Positions 8,314-17,185 of a DNA stretch of 64,000 bases are shown here, piece after piece. Within the stretch, counting starts at the first letter, position 1. Each line of letters opens with the position of its first letter. The DNA is from Floridanema evergladense (GTDB taxonomy: Bacteria > Cyanobacteriota > Cyanobacteriia > Cyanobacteriales > Aerosakkonemataceae): assembly GCF_041929205.1 (NCBI RefSeq), contig NZ_JBHFNT010000229.1; one strand, given 5' to 3'. The notes beneath the pieces were generated by a model that did no database searches, had not been told where the DNA came from, and saw only the letters and a list, made by a program, of their open reading frames with translations. A program made the translations under genes and the position numbers.

Positions 8314-9543
8314 GTGAGTTCCCAAAATATTTGGACTTGCAAGGGCGTGAAAAAAGATGGAACACCTTCGGTATCTGGCAGTCACGAACCTTTTGACAAC
8401 TTCGGTCCAAACTGTGCTGTGTGCGGTCTAGCAAGGGAGGAAGTGGTTGGGAGTAAGACGGGAGGTGGAGTTCCCCCGATCGCAATTTTTGCAGGTGGCG
8501 CAGTTGCATTAGCATTACTGGGTGGCGTGATTTATTTTTTGTTACCTCAACCACCAACACCAACTCCTGTAGCCGTAACTCCAACACCAACTCCTGTAGC
8601 CGTTCCAACCACGACTTCGCCGCCAACTACTCCTACAACTGGTTCATCAGTTAATCCTGCTGCTGTGGTGACTACCTATCGCATCCTGTCAGATGTACCA
8701 AATGTACCATCGACTGTAGCTAACTACGGAGGTTCTACTACTTTTGCACCGTTGCGTTCTCCGCAAATAGTATCTTTAATTAGTCAAGCTCACCCAGGAT
8801 TCCAATTACGCTATGTAGAACCAACTTCAGGGAAAAAACCTGGATCTGGAACCGGAATTAGAATGCTTTTGGATGGGCAACTTAGTTTTGCTCAATCTTC
8901 TCGATCGGTCGAAACAGCTGAATTTGATGAAGCGAAAACTAAGGGTTTTTCCTTAGAACAAATACCAGTTGCTATTGATGGCATTGCATTTTATGTCAAC
9001 CCGAAATTAAATATTACTGGCTTAAATTTATCGCAAATAAAAGATATTTTCACAGGCAAAATTACTAACTGGAAACAAGTTGGTGGCCCAGATTTACCCA
9101 TCACTCTAGTCAGTCGTCCCCTCAGTGATGGTGGTACTCCTGAATACTTTCACAAAGAAGTGTTGGGTGGAGAAAACTTTGCTTCCAATTTACAAGAAGT
9201 GCGAGACACTACCACAGGTATTCAAACAGTTGCTAAAACTCCAGGTAGTATTGGTTTTGCTACTGCATCGGAAGTGATTAATCAGCAAACAATCCGTCCT
9301 CTTCCTATTGGTAAAGATGGAAGTCAAGCTTTTGTGTCTCCCTGTGGTGATAGCAGTTGTAAAACAGTGAATAACACCGCTTTTTCTGATAACTCTTATC
9401 CCATTACAAGGCGACTTTTTATTATTGTTAAAAGAGATGGAAAAATAGATGAGCAGTCTGGTGTAGCTTACGTAAACTTAATTTTGAGCGACGAAGGTCA
9501 AAAATTAGTAGAACAAGCTGGTTTTGTACCAATTCGCCGCTAA
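8314..9543 (+). CDS. Zinc-ribbon membrane protein with phosphate-binding-type (PstS-like) domain, copy 1
   Basis: Three parts are visible. Residues 1-45 form a putative zinc ribbon (C9, H24, C34, C37; WTCKG and NCAVCGLARE). Residues 55-77 are a single membrane helix. After a Pro/Thr linker (about 79-110, with TPTPVAV repeated) residues 125-409 form a periplasmic binding domain of the PstS/PBP-like-2 class, with GGSTTFAPL near its start and LSDEGQKLVEQAGFVPIR at the end. The order predicts a cytosolic ribbon and an outside binding domain. It starts at GTG. It is not near pst transport genes, so a sensor role fits better than transport. The ligand is unknown. A close paralogue follows after 15 bases. 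Confidence 0.82.
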   Translation: MSSQNIWTCKGVKKDGTPSVSGSHEPFDNFGPNCAVCGLAREEVVGSKTGGGVPPIAIFAGGAVALALLGGVIYFLLPQPPTPTPVAVTPTPTPVAVPTTTSPPTTPTTGSSVNPAAVVTTYRILSDVPNVPSTVANYGGSTTFAPLRSPQIVSLISQAHPGFQLRYVEPTSGKKPGSGTGIRMLLDGQLSFAQSSRSVETAEFDEAKTKGFSLEQIPVAIDGIAFYVNPKLNITGLNLSQIKDIFTGKITNWKQVGGPDLPITLVSRPLSDGGTPEYFHKEVLGGENFASNLQEVRDTTTGIQTVAKTPGSIGFATASEVINQQTIRPLPIGKDGSQAFVSPCGDSSCKTVNNTAFSDNSYPITRRLFIIVKRDGKIDEQSGVAYVNLILSDEGQKLVEQAGFVPIRR

Positions 9544-9558
9544 TATTTGCCAAGGTAG

Positions 9559-10704
9559 GTGTGTGTGAAAATTTGGATCTGCGATGGTATTCCTAAAGAT
9601 GGAAAGTCTTATCCTAATTGTTCTGGTGTTCATCCTCAACATGAAAACTATATCCCAAATTGCGAAAAGTGTGGTTTACCCAGAGAAGCTGTAGTTATTA
9701 GTAAGCGAGGAATTAATCGCTGGTTAATTTTTGCAGGAGTTGGGATATTTTTACTAATTGGTGGGGCAAAAATAATTGCTTCTTTTTTAGATAGTAAAAC
9801 CATACTACCACCACCTTGCACTACTCCTCCTTGCTATTACCGAAGTTTTGCCGAAGTGCCGAACGTTCCATCGGGGCCAATATACTATGGGGGTTCTACA
9901 ACTTTTGCACCTTTGCGATCGCCCCAAATAGTACAATTAATTCGCCAAGCTCATCCAGGATATAACTTAATCTATCGAGAACCACCAGCAGGAAGAAAAC
10001 CTGGTTCTGGGATAGGAATCAAAATGCTTCTAGAAGGTCAACTCAGTTTTGCTGCATCTTCCCGACCTCTAGAAACTTCTGAAATTCAAGAAGCCCAAAA
10101 ACGCAGTTTTCAATTAGAACAAATCCCAATTGCTATTGATGGCATTGCATTTTATACTCATCCTCAATTACTTATTTCTGGTTTAACTATTCCTCAACTC
10201 AAAGATATTTTAACAGGGAAAATAACTAACTGGAAAGAAGTAAACGGCCCTAATTTGGCTATTACTATTTTTAGTCGTTCTTTGTCTGATGGAGGTACGC
10301 CAAAATATTTGCAAGAAGAAGTGTTAGGTAAAGAAAAATTTACCTCTGCCATACAAGAGGTGAGAGATACTACAACTGGTATCCAAAAAGTTGGGAGCAT
10401 ACCTGGTAGTATTGGCTATGCAACTGCTTCGGAAGTTTGCAATCAACCGATAGCTTCTCTATCATTGGCAAGAGACTTAAATCAGCCATTGGTAGCTGCT
10501 TGTATTGGCAAAGAGGTAAATAAAACTGCTTTCAAAGATAACTCTTATCCGATTACCAGACGAATTTTTATTGTCATTAAAAGGAGTAATAGTCCAGAGA
10601 ACAAAATTGATGAACAAGCTGGTGTAGCTTATGTAAATTTAATTTTGAGTGATGAAGGTCAACAAGTTGTAGAAAAAGCAGGTTTTGTACCTATTCGTAA
10701 GTAA
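9559..10704 (+). CDS. Zinc-ribbon membrane protein with phosphate-binding-type domain, copy 2
   Basis: Paralogue of the preceding gene with the same order: ribbon (C8, H25 or H28, C35, C38; WICDG and NCEKCGLPRE), membrane helix (about 54-77), then the binding domain (GGSTTFAPLRSPQIV, FVPIRK end). The long Pro/Thr linker of copy 1 is replaced by a short cysteine-containing link (PPPCTTPPCYY). The start is GTG: either 9559 or, with better spacing from AAGG at 9552, GTG 9565. The divergence from copy 1 is moderate, so the duplication is not recent, and both frames are intact. The VWA gene follows after 23 bases. Confidence 0.82.
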   Translation: MCVKIWICDGIPKDGKSYPNCSGVHPQHENYIPNCEKCGLPREAVVISKRGINRWLIFAGVGIFLLIGGAKIIASFLDSKTILPPPCTTPPCYYRSFAEVPNVPSGPIYYGGSTTFAPLRSPQIVQLIRQAHPGYNLIYREPPAGRKPGSGIGIKMLLEGQLSFAASSRPLETSEIQEAQKRSFQLEQIPIAIDGIAFYTHPQLLISGLTIPQLKDILTGKITNWKEVNGPNLAITIFSRSLSDGGTPKYLQEEVLGKEKFTSAIQEVRDTTTGIQKVGSIPGSIGYATASEVCNQPIASLSLARDLNQPLVAACIGKEVNKTAFKDNSYPITRRIFIVIKRSNSPENKIDEQAGVAYVNLILSDEGQQVVEKAGFVPIRK

Positions 10705-10727
10705 TTAACTTCATTTAAGAGGTGTAA

Positions 10728-11621
10728 GTGAGTTTTAATCGGCGCAATTTTTGGATGTATCCGCTGTTCCAGATTCCAGCAATGTTTCTCTTAGCTTTTT
10801 TACTGGCAGCACTTTTATTTGCTTTGTTAGGATTGGGTAGACCAAATGTGGCGGTGGCGATCGCTCTTGATGTCAGCAGTAGTACCTACCAACCGCAATC
10901 TTTCAACTCGCCAGGTACAGTCATGGCAGAAGAAATTGCCGCCGTGCGATCGTACCTAGCACAGAATTCCCAATTGAAAACCCCCAATCAAATTCAAATT
11001 TTTGCATTTGCTGGAGAAGTTATTCCTCTGACAAACTCTTTTCAAACTGATAAACAACTATTAGAATCAGAGTTAGATCGAACTTTGCAAAATCCTAATT
11101 TGTCCTCTCAAATTGGCGGAGGTACGGATATTAATAAAGCAATTCAAAAAGGAACAGAAGCACTTAGTTCAATCCAGGATCGTTGTCGGGAATTACTCTT
11201 AGTTACTGATGGACAAGCTGAAGTTTCACCTTTAGTAATTGCCCAAGCAGTAGGACAAAGAGTTAAAATTAATGCTGTGGTGGTAGGAGCAGATGCTCCA
11301 GCAATTCAATTAGCGGCTTTTACTACGCGAGGCATTTATTTATCAAATCAACAGAATAATTTGGCAGCTTTATTTACAGACAAATTCTTTATTAGCTTTA
11401 ACAGTAATATCAAGTGGGTGATTTTTTGGTTAGGTGCTGCTTGGATTGCTTTGATGTGGATGATTACTATTCCCTTAGACCGTTGGATTTTTCGAGGTTT
11501 GATGAGTCAACCACCGAATCTTGCTGGTCAATTGGCGATCGGAAATGCTTTGTTTTGGACGGTGCTTACTCCGTTAATAGTTTGGCGAATATTTGGTTTA
11601 CCTTTTGGCTCAATTTGTTAA
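10728..11621 (+). CDS. Membrane VWA-domain protein with intact MIDAS
   Basis: One N-terminal membrane helix (about 12-37) is followed by a von Willebrand A domain (about 40-215) with a complete metal-ion adhesion site: D48-x-S50-x-S52 in ALDVSSS, T133 in GGGTDIN, and D161 in LVTDGQ. Two further helices (about 223-245 and 267-290) end the protein. If the N-terminus is cytosolic, the VWA domain lies outside, on the same side as the binding domains of the two preceding proteins. It starts at GTG with AAGAGG about 8 bases upstream. No batD/batB-type or MoxR genes are adjacent. Confidence 0.85.
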   Translation: MSFNRRNFWMYPLFQIPAMFLLAFLLAALLFALLGLGRPNVAVAIALDVSSSTYQPQSFNSPGTVMAEEIAAVRSYLAQNSQLKTPNQIQIFAFAGEVIPLTNSFQTDKQLLESELDRTLQNPNLSSQIGGGTDINKAIQKGTEALSSIQDRCRELLLVTDGQAEVSPLVIAQAVGQRVKINAVVVGADAPAIQLAAFTTRGIYLSNQQNNLAALFTDKFFISFNSNIKWVIFWLGAAWIALMWMITIPLDRWIFRGLMSQPPNLAGQLAIGNALFWTVLTPLIVWRIFGLPFGSIC

Positions 11622-11630
11622 CTTAGATTT

Positions 11631-11646
11631 TGCCTCAAGAGAGGCA
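11631..11646 (+). other. Short stem-loop before the tubulin-like gene
   Basis: TGCCTC-AAGA-GAGGCA forms a six-pair stem with a four-base loop just after the VWA stop codon. No T run follows, so it is not a convincing terminator. It may be an mRNA processing or stability element between the VWA gene and the tubulin-like gene. Confidence 0.35.
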
Positions 11647-11744
11647 TATACTTCCAAATCTAATTTCCAAGTTGCACTGGGAAACAAAATAGGAAAACCT
11701 CAATTTCTTAAGTAAAAAGTGATAATTAATTAGGAGAAAAAGTT

Positions 11745-14700
11745 ATGGCAGTAGAAGAAAAAAGCATGGTTCCTACTGTATTGATAGGTGTGGGTGGAAC
11801 AGGACAAGAAGTGTTATCAAGAGTGCGAAGATTGGTCGAAGAAACTTATGGCAGTTTAGAAAATTTTCCCATTATTAGTTTTTTAATCATAGATACCGAT
11901 AAGGGATATAAAGTTACCAATCCAGGCGCAGCTGGTTCTGCTTTTAAAGATAGTGAAAAATTCTGGGCTAGTGTATCGGGAAATGAAGTAAAAAGAATGA
12001 TGTCCGATATGGACAATTTTCCCTGGATTAAAAGTTGGTTTCCTACAGAATTAGAACGCAATATTAATGCTATTGAAGCTGGTGCAGGACAAATTCGTGC
12101 TTATGGAAGGTTTGCCTTTTTCTGTAATTATCACAAGATTCAACAAAAGTTTAAAGAAACTTGTGATAACGTCAAAGGTAAAGAAACTTTGATGCGCGAT
12201 AAACATGGCATTAAAGTTGATTCAAATGCTTTGAATGTGTTTTTAGTTGGTTCGCTTTCTGGGGGAACTGGCAGCGGAATGCTGATAGATATTGGCTATG
12301 CTGTACGCCATTGGTTGCGAGGTCAGGGAAGTCCAATGGTAACAGCAATTGTACCGATGCCAACAGCTTTTACTGGGATAAATGTAGGCGATCGCGTCTT
12401 AGCAAATGGCTATGCAGCTATGATGGAATTGAGCTATTTTTCCGATTATAGAACGGAATATGTTGCTCAATATAGCAGTCAATTAACTGATGAAATTCGC
12501 AACCAATCTGCACCTTTTGATTTTACTTATTTAGTAGGAACAAAAAACGGGGAAAGCGAATTTAGTTTAGACCAAATTCGAGAGATGATCGCGCAAAATA
12601 TATTCCTAGATTTAACTTCGGATTTTGCGCCTCACAAACGTTCAATTCGTGATAATATTAAAGGCGCTTGGGCACAAGCAGACCCAGGTGGAAGGGGTTA
12701 TCCCAAGAATTTTATGAGCTTTGGATTATCCAGCGTAGAAATTCCGATTGCTCAAATTCGGACTTCCTTATCTAATCGTCTTGCTACTGATTTTATCGGT
12801 TGGTGGTTGAATGAATCTGTGCCTTTACCACCAGATATGACCAAGTTAGTGGAAACTGATATTCTCAAAAGAATGCGGTTAACAGATGCAGAATTGATAG
12901 CAGATTTGTCCTCAGCAGGCGATCGATCTTACCTAGCAGTAATTAGCGAATGGGTTAATAGCATTCGCAACGAAATTGCTACTGATAATAAATTAAAATG
13001 TACCCAAGAAGGAGTAAATGTAATCAGTGCAGAACGGGGAAAAATTCTGCAATTCTTGGATTATTTGCAACCGAAAGTCAATGAATATCGAGATAATCAT
13101 CTACGAGAATTAAGTCCTGATGCAAGATTGCATGGCGACTTTTTGCAAAAGATGTATGATAACCGCGATCGCATTATTCAACAAGGTCGTAAATCCTTAG
13201 AAGCAGAGTTTTATCGCATCATTGAAGACCGCAATCGTGGGCCAAAATTTGCTGATGCTTTTGTTACAACAGTACGCCAATACTTTATTAGTGCTACAGA
13301 AAAGTTTCGTCGAGAAATAGAGAAAGTTTGGCAACCAAACGAAAAGAATCGCCAAACACAATACGAAATATCCTTGCAAGATATTGCTCAATTTAAAGAC
13401 AAATTTGCGATTACTAAGCAAGCAGATATGGAGAAGCGTTGTGACTCAGCGCTAACAGGATTGGAGGGAACTTTAGTAGCAACAATTCAGCGCAAAGCTA
13501 GAGCTTTAGGGATAGAAGTAATTGCCAGAATGGAAGAACATTTAGATGAATTGAATCGCCGTTTAGCGCGACTCAATCAGAAATTACGGCAATTACGAGA
13601 TGAATTTCAACAAAAAGCAGACCAACAAGCTAGTAGTGCTGATGCTTTGATAATTAACGGAATTAAACTTTATAATCGAGAGGAATTAAATCAACTTTAC
13701 CAAGATGCGATCGAGCAAATGGCGGGTGCTTCAGAAGGTAGTAAAACTCGCTATGAATTAGGAATGGATGGAATTTGCAGTAACCTTTCCAAAGAAGTTT
13801 TATCAGACGCAAGTCCACTGTGGAAAAAAAATCGTACTGCTGATGAAGTAATGCAATTATTTGACTTACCGAACTTAGCTGACGTGCAAGATAATGATTT
13901 TAAAGAAATCATTGCTGAAGAAACTAAATCGGTAATGATTAATGCACCCGGAAGCAGTCGGTTGAAGCGAGAGTTAGCAGCGTGCGATCGACTTTATAAA
14001 GTGTACAACAACGACGAATTAGAAATCCGTAACCGCATTGGAATTGCTTATGGAAAATCGAAACCATTAATTTTACTTTCCGAGGCAGTTCTAAAACGTC
14101 AAGACGCAGGTTTTACCCCCGCAATTAATAGTAAAGTAGCAATTATTGGTGGGCGCAATAGTGAAGATCCAGCTGCTCAAAAATTGATTCCCATATTACG
14201 CGAACGAGTAGGTAGTAACGATGGCATTACACCTTTAGGAGAAGCAGAACGTCACCGCATTGTATTCGTGCAAGAAATTGGTGGTTTTTCCCTCCGTTGC
14301 ATCGAAGGAATGCCAGAATTACAGCAATCATATCAAGATTGGAAAGGGCAATCAATTCAAGCAAAACGCGCACAATTAAAAGGCGAAAGTAAAGACCCTC
14401 CGATTCCCGTTCACATTCAAAAAGAACCACCTTTCTGGGATATTTTTCCCGAAAGTCCCCAAATTTTTCAGTTAGTTGTGAAAGCACGCGCCTTGAAAGT
14501 TTTACGCTTAGAAGAAAATCGCTTAACTAAAGAGAAAGTCGTTCGTTATACGCGGAAAACTGTCACAGGAACCGAAAATATAGACTTAGCTTCTAGTTGG
14601 GAAGAAACAGTACAAGTGCTACAAGTTTTAGCTTGTCGTCCTGATAAAGAAGAAATCGAACGTCAGGTAATAGCTAAACTAAGCGAAGCAGAAAATGAAC

Positions 14701-15032
14701 AGCAAAAACGAACTTTGTATCAACAGTTATTAGAGTATTTGAAGCAGCGAGAAGTAGAGTTAGAAAAAGAAGGAGGAACAGATAGTTTGAATTACAAACG
14801 AGAGTTGAAAGTAATTCAGGATGTAATTCAGGAGAGAAATTTGTTTTCTGAAATTCCAGTGCAAGATAATACTGGAAATTCTAATTCTGATAACTCAACT
14901 TCTGTACAACCACCTACAATTAACGACGGTGGAAATCCTCCACTTCGTACACATATTTTTTGTACTCAATGCGGTCATAAAAATCCACTAAATTCTAAGT
15001 TCTGTTCTAATTGCGGTCATAGATTAGTTTAA
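11745..15032 (+). CDS. Large tubulin/FtsZ-like GTPase with C-terminal zinc ribbon
   Basis: This 1,095-residue protein has the marks of the Tubulin_2 (tubulin-like) family. Near the N-terminus is the glycine loop IGVGGTGQE (14-22), and the tubulin/FtsZ signature GGTGSG is at 173-178 in GSLSGGTGSGMLID. A long, mostly helical and coiled-coil region follows (about 400-650 and beyond). The last 26 residues form a zinc ribbon (C1073, C1076, C1087, C1090 in CTQCGHKN and CSNCGHRLV). From memory, Makarova and Koonin described such FtsZ-like families as partners of VWA proteins in proposed membrane remodelling. The role is otherwise unknown. The start is preceded by AGGAG (11732-11736). Confidence 0.85.
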   Translation: MAVEEKSMVPTVLIGVGGTGQEVLSRVRRLVEETYGSLENFPIISFLIIDTDKGYKVTNPGAAGSAFKDSEKFWASVSGNEVKRMMSDMDNFPWIKSWFPTELERNINAIEAGAGQIRAYGRFAFFCNYHKIQQKFKETCDNVKGKETLMRDKHGIKVDSNALNVFLVGSLSGGTGSGMLIDIGYAVRHWLRGQGSPMVTAIVPMPTAFTGINVGDRVLANGYAAMMELSYFSDYRTEYVAQYSSQLTDEIRNQSAPFDFTYLVGTKNGESEFSLDQIREMIAQNIFLDLTSDFAPHKRSIRDNIKGAWAQADPGGRGYPKNFMSFGLSSVEIPIAQIRTSLSNRLATDFIGWWLNESVPLPPDMTKLVETDILKRMRLTDAELIADLSSAGDRSYLAVISEWVNSIRNEIATDNKLKCTQEGVNVISAERGKILQFLDYLQPKVNEYRDNHLRELSPDARLHGDFLQKMYDNRDRIIQQGRKSLEAEFYRIIEDRNRGPKFADAFVTTVRQYFISATEKFRREIEKVWQPNEKNRQTQYEISLQDIAQFKDKFAITKQADMEKRCDSALTGLEGTLVATIQRKARALGIEVIARMEEHLDELNRRLARLNQKLRQLRDEFQQKADQQASSADALIINGIKLYNREELNQLYQDAIEQMAGASEGSKTRYELGMDGICSNLSKEVLSDASPLWKKNRTADEVMQLFDLPNLADVQDNDFKEIIAEETKSVMINAPGSSRLKRELAACDRLYKVYNNDELEIRNRIGIAYGKSKPLILLSEAVLKRQDAGFTPAINSKVAIIGGRNSEDPAAQKLIPILRERVGSNDGITPLGEAERHRIVFVQEIGGFSLRCIEGMPELQQSYQDWKGQSIQAKRAQLKGESKDPPIPVHIQKEPPFWDIFPESPQIFQLVVKARALKVLRLEENRLTKEKVVRYTRKTVTGTENIDLASSWEETVQVLQVLACRPDKEEIERQVIAKLSEAENEQQKRTLYQQLLEYLKQREVELEKEGGTDSLNYKRELKVIQDVIQERNLFSEIPVQDNTGNSNSDNSTSVQPPTINDGGNPPLRTHIFCTQCGHKNPLNSKFCSNCGHRLV

Positions 15033-15046
15033 GGTGGATAAACTTA

Positions 15047-15120
15047 ATTGAAGTTGGATGCAGGCAGTTAAAGTTAGTGAATTTTTATCGATCGCCAAAC
15101 TGCCTGTAAAACTTCATTAA
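15047..15120 (+). terminator. Large stem-loop after the tubulin-like gene
   Basis: Nested inverted arms are visible. TTGAAGTT near 15049 pairs with AACTTCA at about 15110-15116, and CAGGCAGTT (15061-15069) pairs with AACTGCCTG (15098-15106). The distal side is followed by an A/T-rich stretch. It probably ends or protects the transcript of the cluster. A second, smaller hairpin (AGCAGT 15131-15136 with ACTGCT 15154-15159) lies just beyond. Confidence 0.5.
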
Positions 15121-15238
15121 AAATAAATTTAGCAGTAAGAACGATCGCTTCTCACTGCTAGAAGAGGAAAGAGTGCGATCGCTATTTACAAACAAAAAAT
15201 AACTCTTATCATACAAAAGTACCCAACTATTAAGAACA

Positions 15239-16018
15239 ATGGGCGAAATTCAAATTATCCGCAACTTTTACTCATTCCCCGAACAAACAAATCGCACCCT
15301 TCGCATCTTTACTCCCGACGCTTACCACGAACAACCTCACAAACGGTTTCCGGTACTTTATATGTTTGATGGGCAGAACATCTTTTCTCACCCGGAATCG
15401 GCAGTTTATGATACTTGGTGTGCCAATGTTGCCCTAGAAGATTTAGTCTCTCAAGGGACTATCCAGCCTTGGATTATTGTTGGGATCGATCACTTACCAA
15501 ACCGCATGGAAGAATACTCTCCTTGGCAAGATGGAAGGGGACATTTAACATCAGAGTTTTTAGTAAATAGTTTAAAACCTTATATCGATCGCCAATATCG
15601 CACTCTCACAGACCCTCAGAATACAGCAGTTTTAGGCTCAAGTATGGGGGGATTATTTGCTTTGTATATCGGCAAAACATACCCGCAACTTTTTGGACGC
15701 ATTGGCGGTATTTCTCCCGCTTTAATGTTTGGTGGAGATTTCATGTTTCGTTATTGGGATAGACATACTCGCTTTTGGTCAAAAATTCTCTTGCACGTTG
15801 GTAGCGCCGAACAATACAACTATTATGGAACTGAACTAGATTTTGTCCCTATTAACGAGTATTTTTATCAACATTTGCAGAACTTAGGTTATACCGAACA
15901 GGAATTATGTTTTGTACTTGCTGAAGGTGATATTCACCACGAAACTGCTTGGCAAAAACGTTTCCCAGAAATGCTTACTTGGTTATTAGAACCAACGGTA
16001 GGGAGTGGCTGGTTTTAA
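15239..16018 (+). CDS. Esterase D-type alpha/beta hydrolase
   Basis: This 259-residue cytosolic protein belongs to the putative esterase family (PF00756 type, related to enterochelin esterase and S-formylglutathione hydrolase). Visible elements are the strand FPVLYMFDGQN, the nucleophile elbow LGSSMGGLFALY, and a candidate catalytic histidine in DIHHETAWQKRFPEML near the C-terminus. The substrate is unknown. No signal peptide is seen. The ATG follows a 200-base spacer holding the preceding cluster's stem-loops, so it is probably transcribed separately. Confidence 0.82.
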   Translation: MGEIQIIRNFYSFPEQTNRTLRIFTPDAYHEQPHKRFPVLYMFDGQNIFSHPESAVYDTWCANVALEDLVSQGTIQPWIIVGIDHLPNRMEEYSPWQDGRGHLTSEFLVNSLKPYIDRQYRTLTDPQNTAVLGSSMGGLFALYIGKTYPQLFGRIGGISPALMFGGDFMFRYWDRHTRFWSKILLHVGSAEQYNYYGTELDFVPINEYFYQHLQNLGYTEQELCFVLAEGDIHHETAWQKRFPEMLTWLLEPTVGSGWF

Positions 16019-16093
16019 AAGTTTTACTTCCCCTGCTCATGAAGGAACCTTAAAGGGTAAACTGAGGGTATATTTCGGAGTTTTGTTTTACCT

Positions 16094-17185
16094 GTGATTG
16101 CTAGTCTTTCTCTTGCTGACTCTAAATTAAACAGCTGGCCTGGTCTTATCGAAGCTTATCGTCCTTATTTGCCAGTGACTTCAGACACTCCTGTAGTGAC
16201 TTTGTTGGAAGGCAATACACCGTTGATTCCAGTTCCGACGATCGCTTCTCGCATCGGTAGACAAGTCCGGGTTTTCGTAAAGTATGACGGACTTAATCCT
16301 ACAGGAAGTTTTAAAGACCGAGGCATGACTTTGGCAATCTCGAAAGCCAAAGAAGCTGGCGCGAAAGCCGTCATCTGTGCCAGCACGGGTAACACCTCCG
16401 CTGCTGCTGCTGCTTATGCGCGACGGGGTGGAATGCGGGCGTTTGTGTTGATTCCTGATGGTTACGTGGCTTTGGGTAAACTAGCCCAAGCTTTACTCTA
16501 TGGCGCAGAAGTGTTGGCAATTAAAGGAAATTTTGACGATGCGCTGAAAATTGTCCGGGATATGGCTCAAAGCTACCCCGTAACTTTGGTTAACTCTGTC
16601 AACCCTTATCGCTTGGAAGGGCAAAAAACAGGTGCTTTTGAAGTCGTCGATGCTTTGGGTAATGCGCCTGATTGGTTGTGTATCCCGGTTGGTAATGCGG
16701 GAAATATTACTGCATATTGGATGGGTTTTTGTCAATACCATCAAGAGGGGAAATGCGATCGCTTACCCAAAATGATGGGATTTCAAGCAGCGGGAGCCGC
16801 ACCGATCGTCACAGGTAAACCAGTTACCCATCCCGAAACCATAGCCACAGCCATTCGCATTGGCAACCCGGCGAGTTGGGAAAAAGCCATTGCCGCACAA
16901 CAAGCCAGCTTGGGAGCATTCAACGCCGTCACCGATGAAGAAATTTTGGCAGCTTATCGGTTACTTGCTTCCGAAGAAGGGATTTTTTGCGAACCTGCCA
17001 GTGCTGCTTCGGTTGCCGGAATGCTGAAAGTTCAAGACCAAATTCCTAGCGGTGCAACAGTAGTTTGCGTACTCACCGGAAATGGACTAAAAGACCCAGA
17101 TACAGCTATTAAACACTGTGAAAACCAATTTAAGAACGGGGTGGAGCCGGACGCGTCGGCGGTAGCTGAAGTGATGGGCTTTTAG
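16094..17185 (+). CDS. thrC: Threonine synthase
   Basis: PLP-dependent enzyme that converts O-phosphohomoserine to threonine. The cofactor lysine is K74 in NPTGSFKDRG. The phosphate-binding loop is seen as PVGNAGN, and the order STGNTSAAAAAYA, NPYRLEGQKT and EPASAASVAG fits the short (about 360-residue) bacterial form. It starts at GTG. The 3' end overlaps the 3' end of a converging gene by 56 bases (17130-17185). The call is firm. Confidence 0.95.
   Translation: MIASLSLADSKLNSWPGLIEAYRPYLPVTSDTPVVTLLEGNTPLIPVPTIASRIGRQVRVFVKYDGLNPTGSFKDRGMTLAISKAKEAGAKAVICASTGNTSAAAAAYARRGGMRAFVLIPDGYVALGKLAQALLYGAEVLAIKGNFDDALKIVRDMAQSYPVTLVNSVNPYRLEGQKTGAFEVVDALGNAPDWLCIPVGNAGNITAYWMGFCQYHQEGKCDRLPKMMGFQAAGAAPIVTGKPVTHPETIATAIRIGNPASWEKAIAAQQASLGAFNAVTDEEILAAYRLLASEEGIFCEPASAASVAGMLKVQDQIPSGATVVCVLTGNGLKDPDTAIKHCENQFKNGVEPDASAVAEVMGF

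Noticed and set aside
8314..10704. The two binding proteins considered as PstS phosphate-transport components
   Set aside because: They carry a zinc ribbon and a membrane helix instead of a signal peptide or lipobox, and no pstC, pstA or pstB genes are adjacent.
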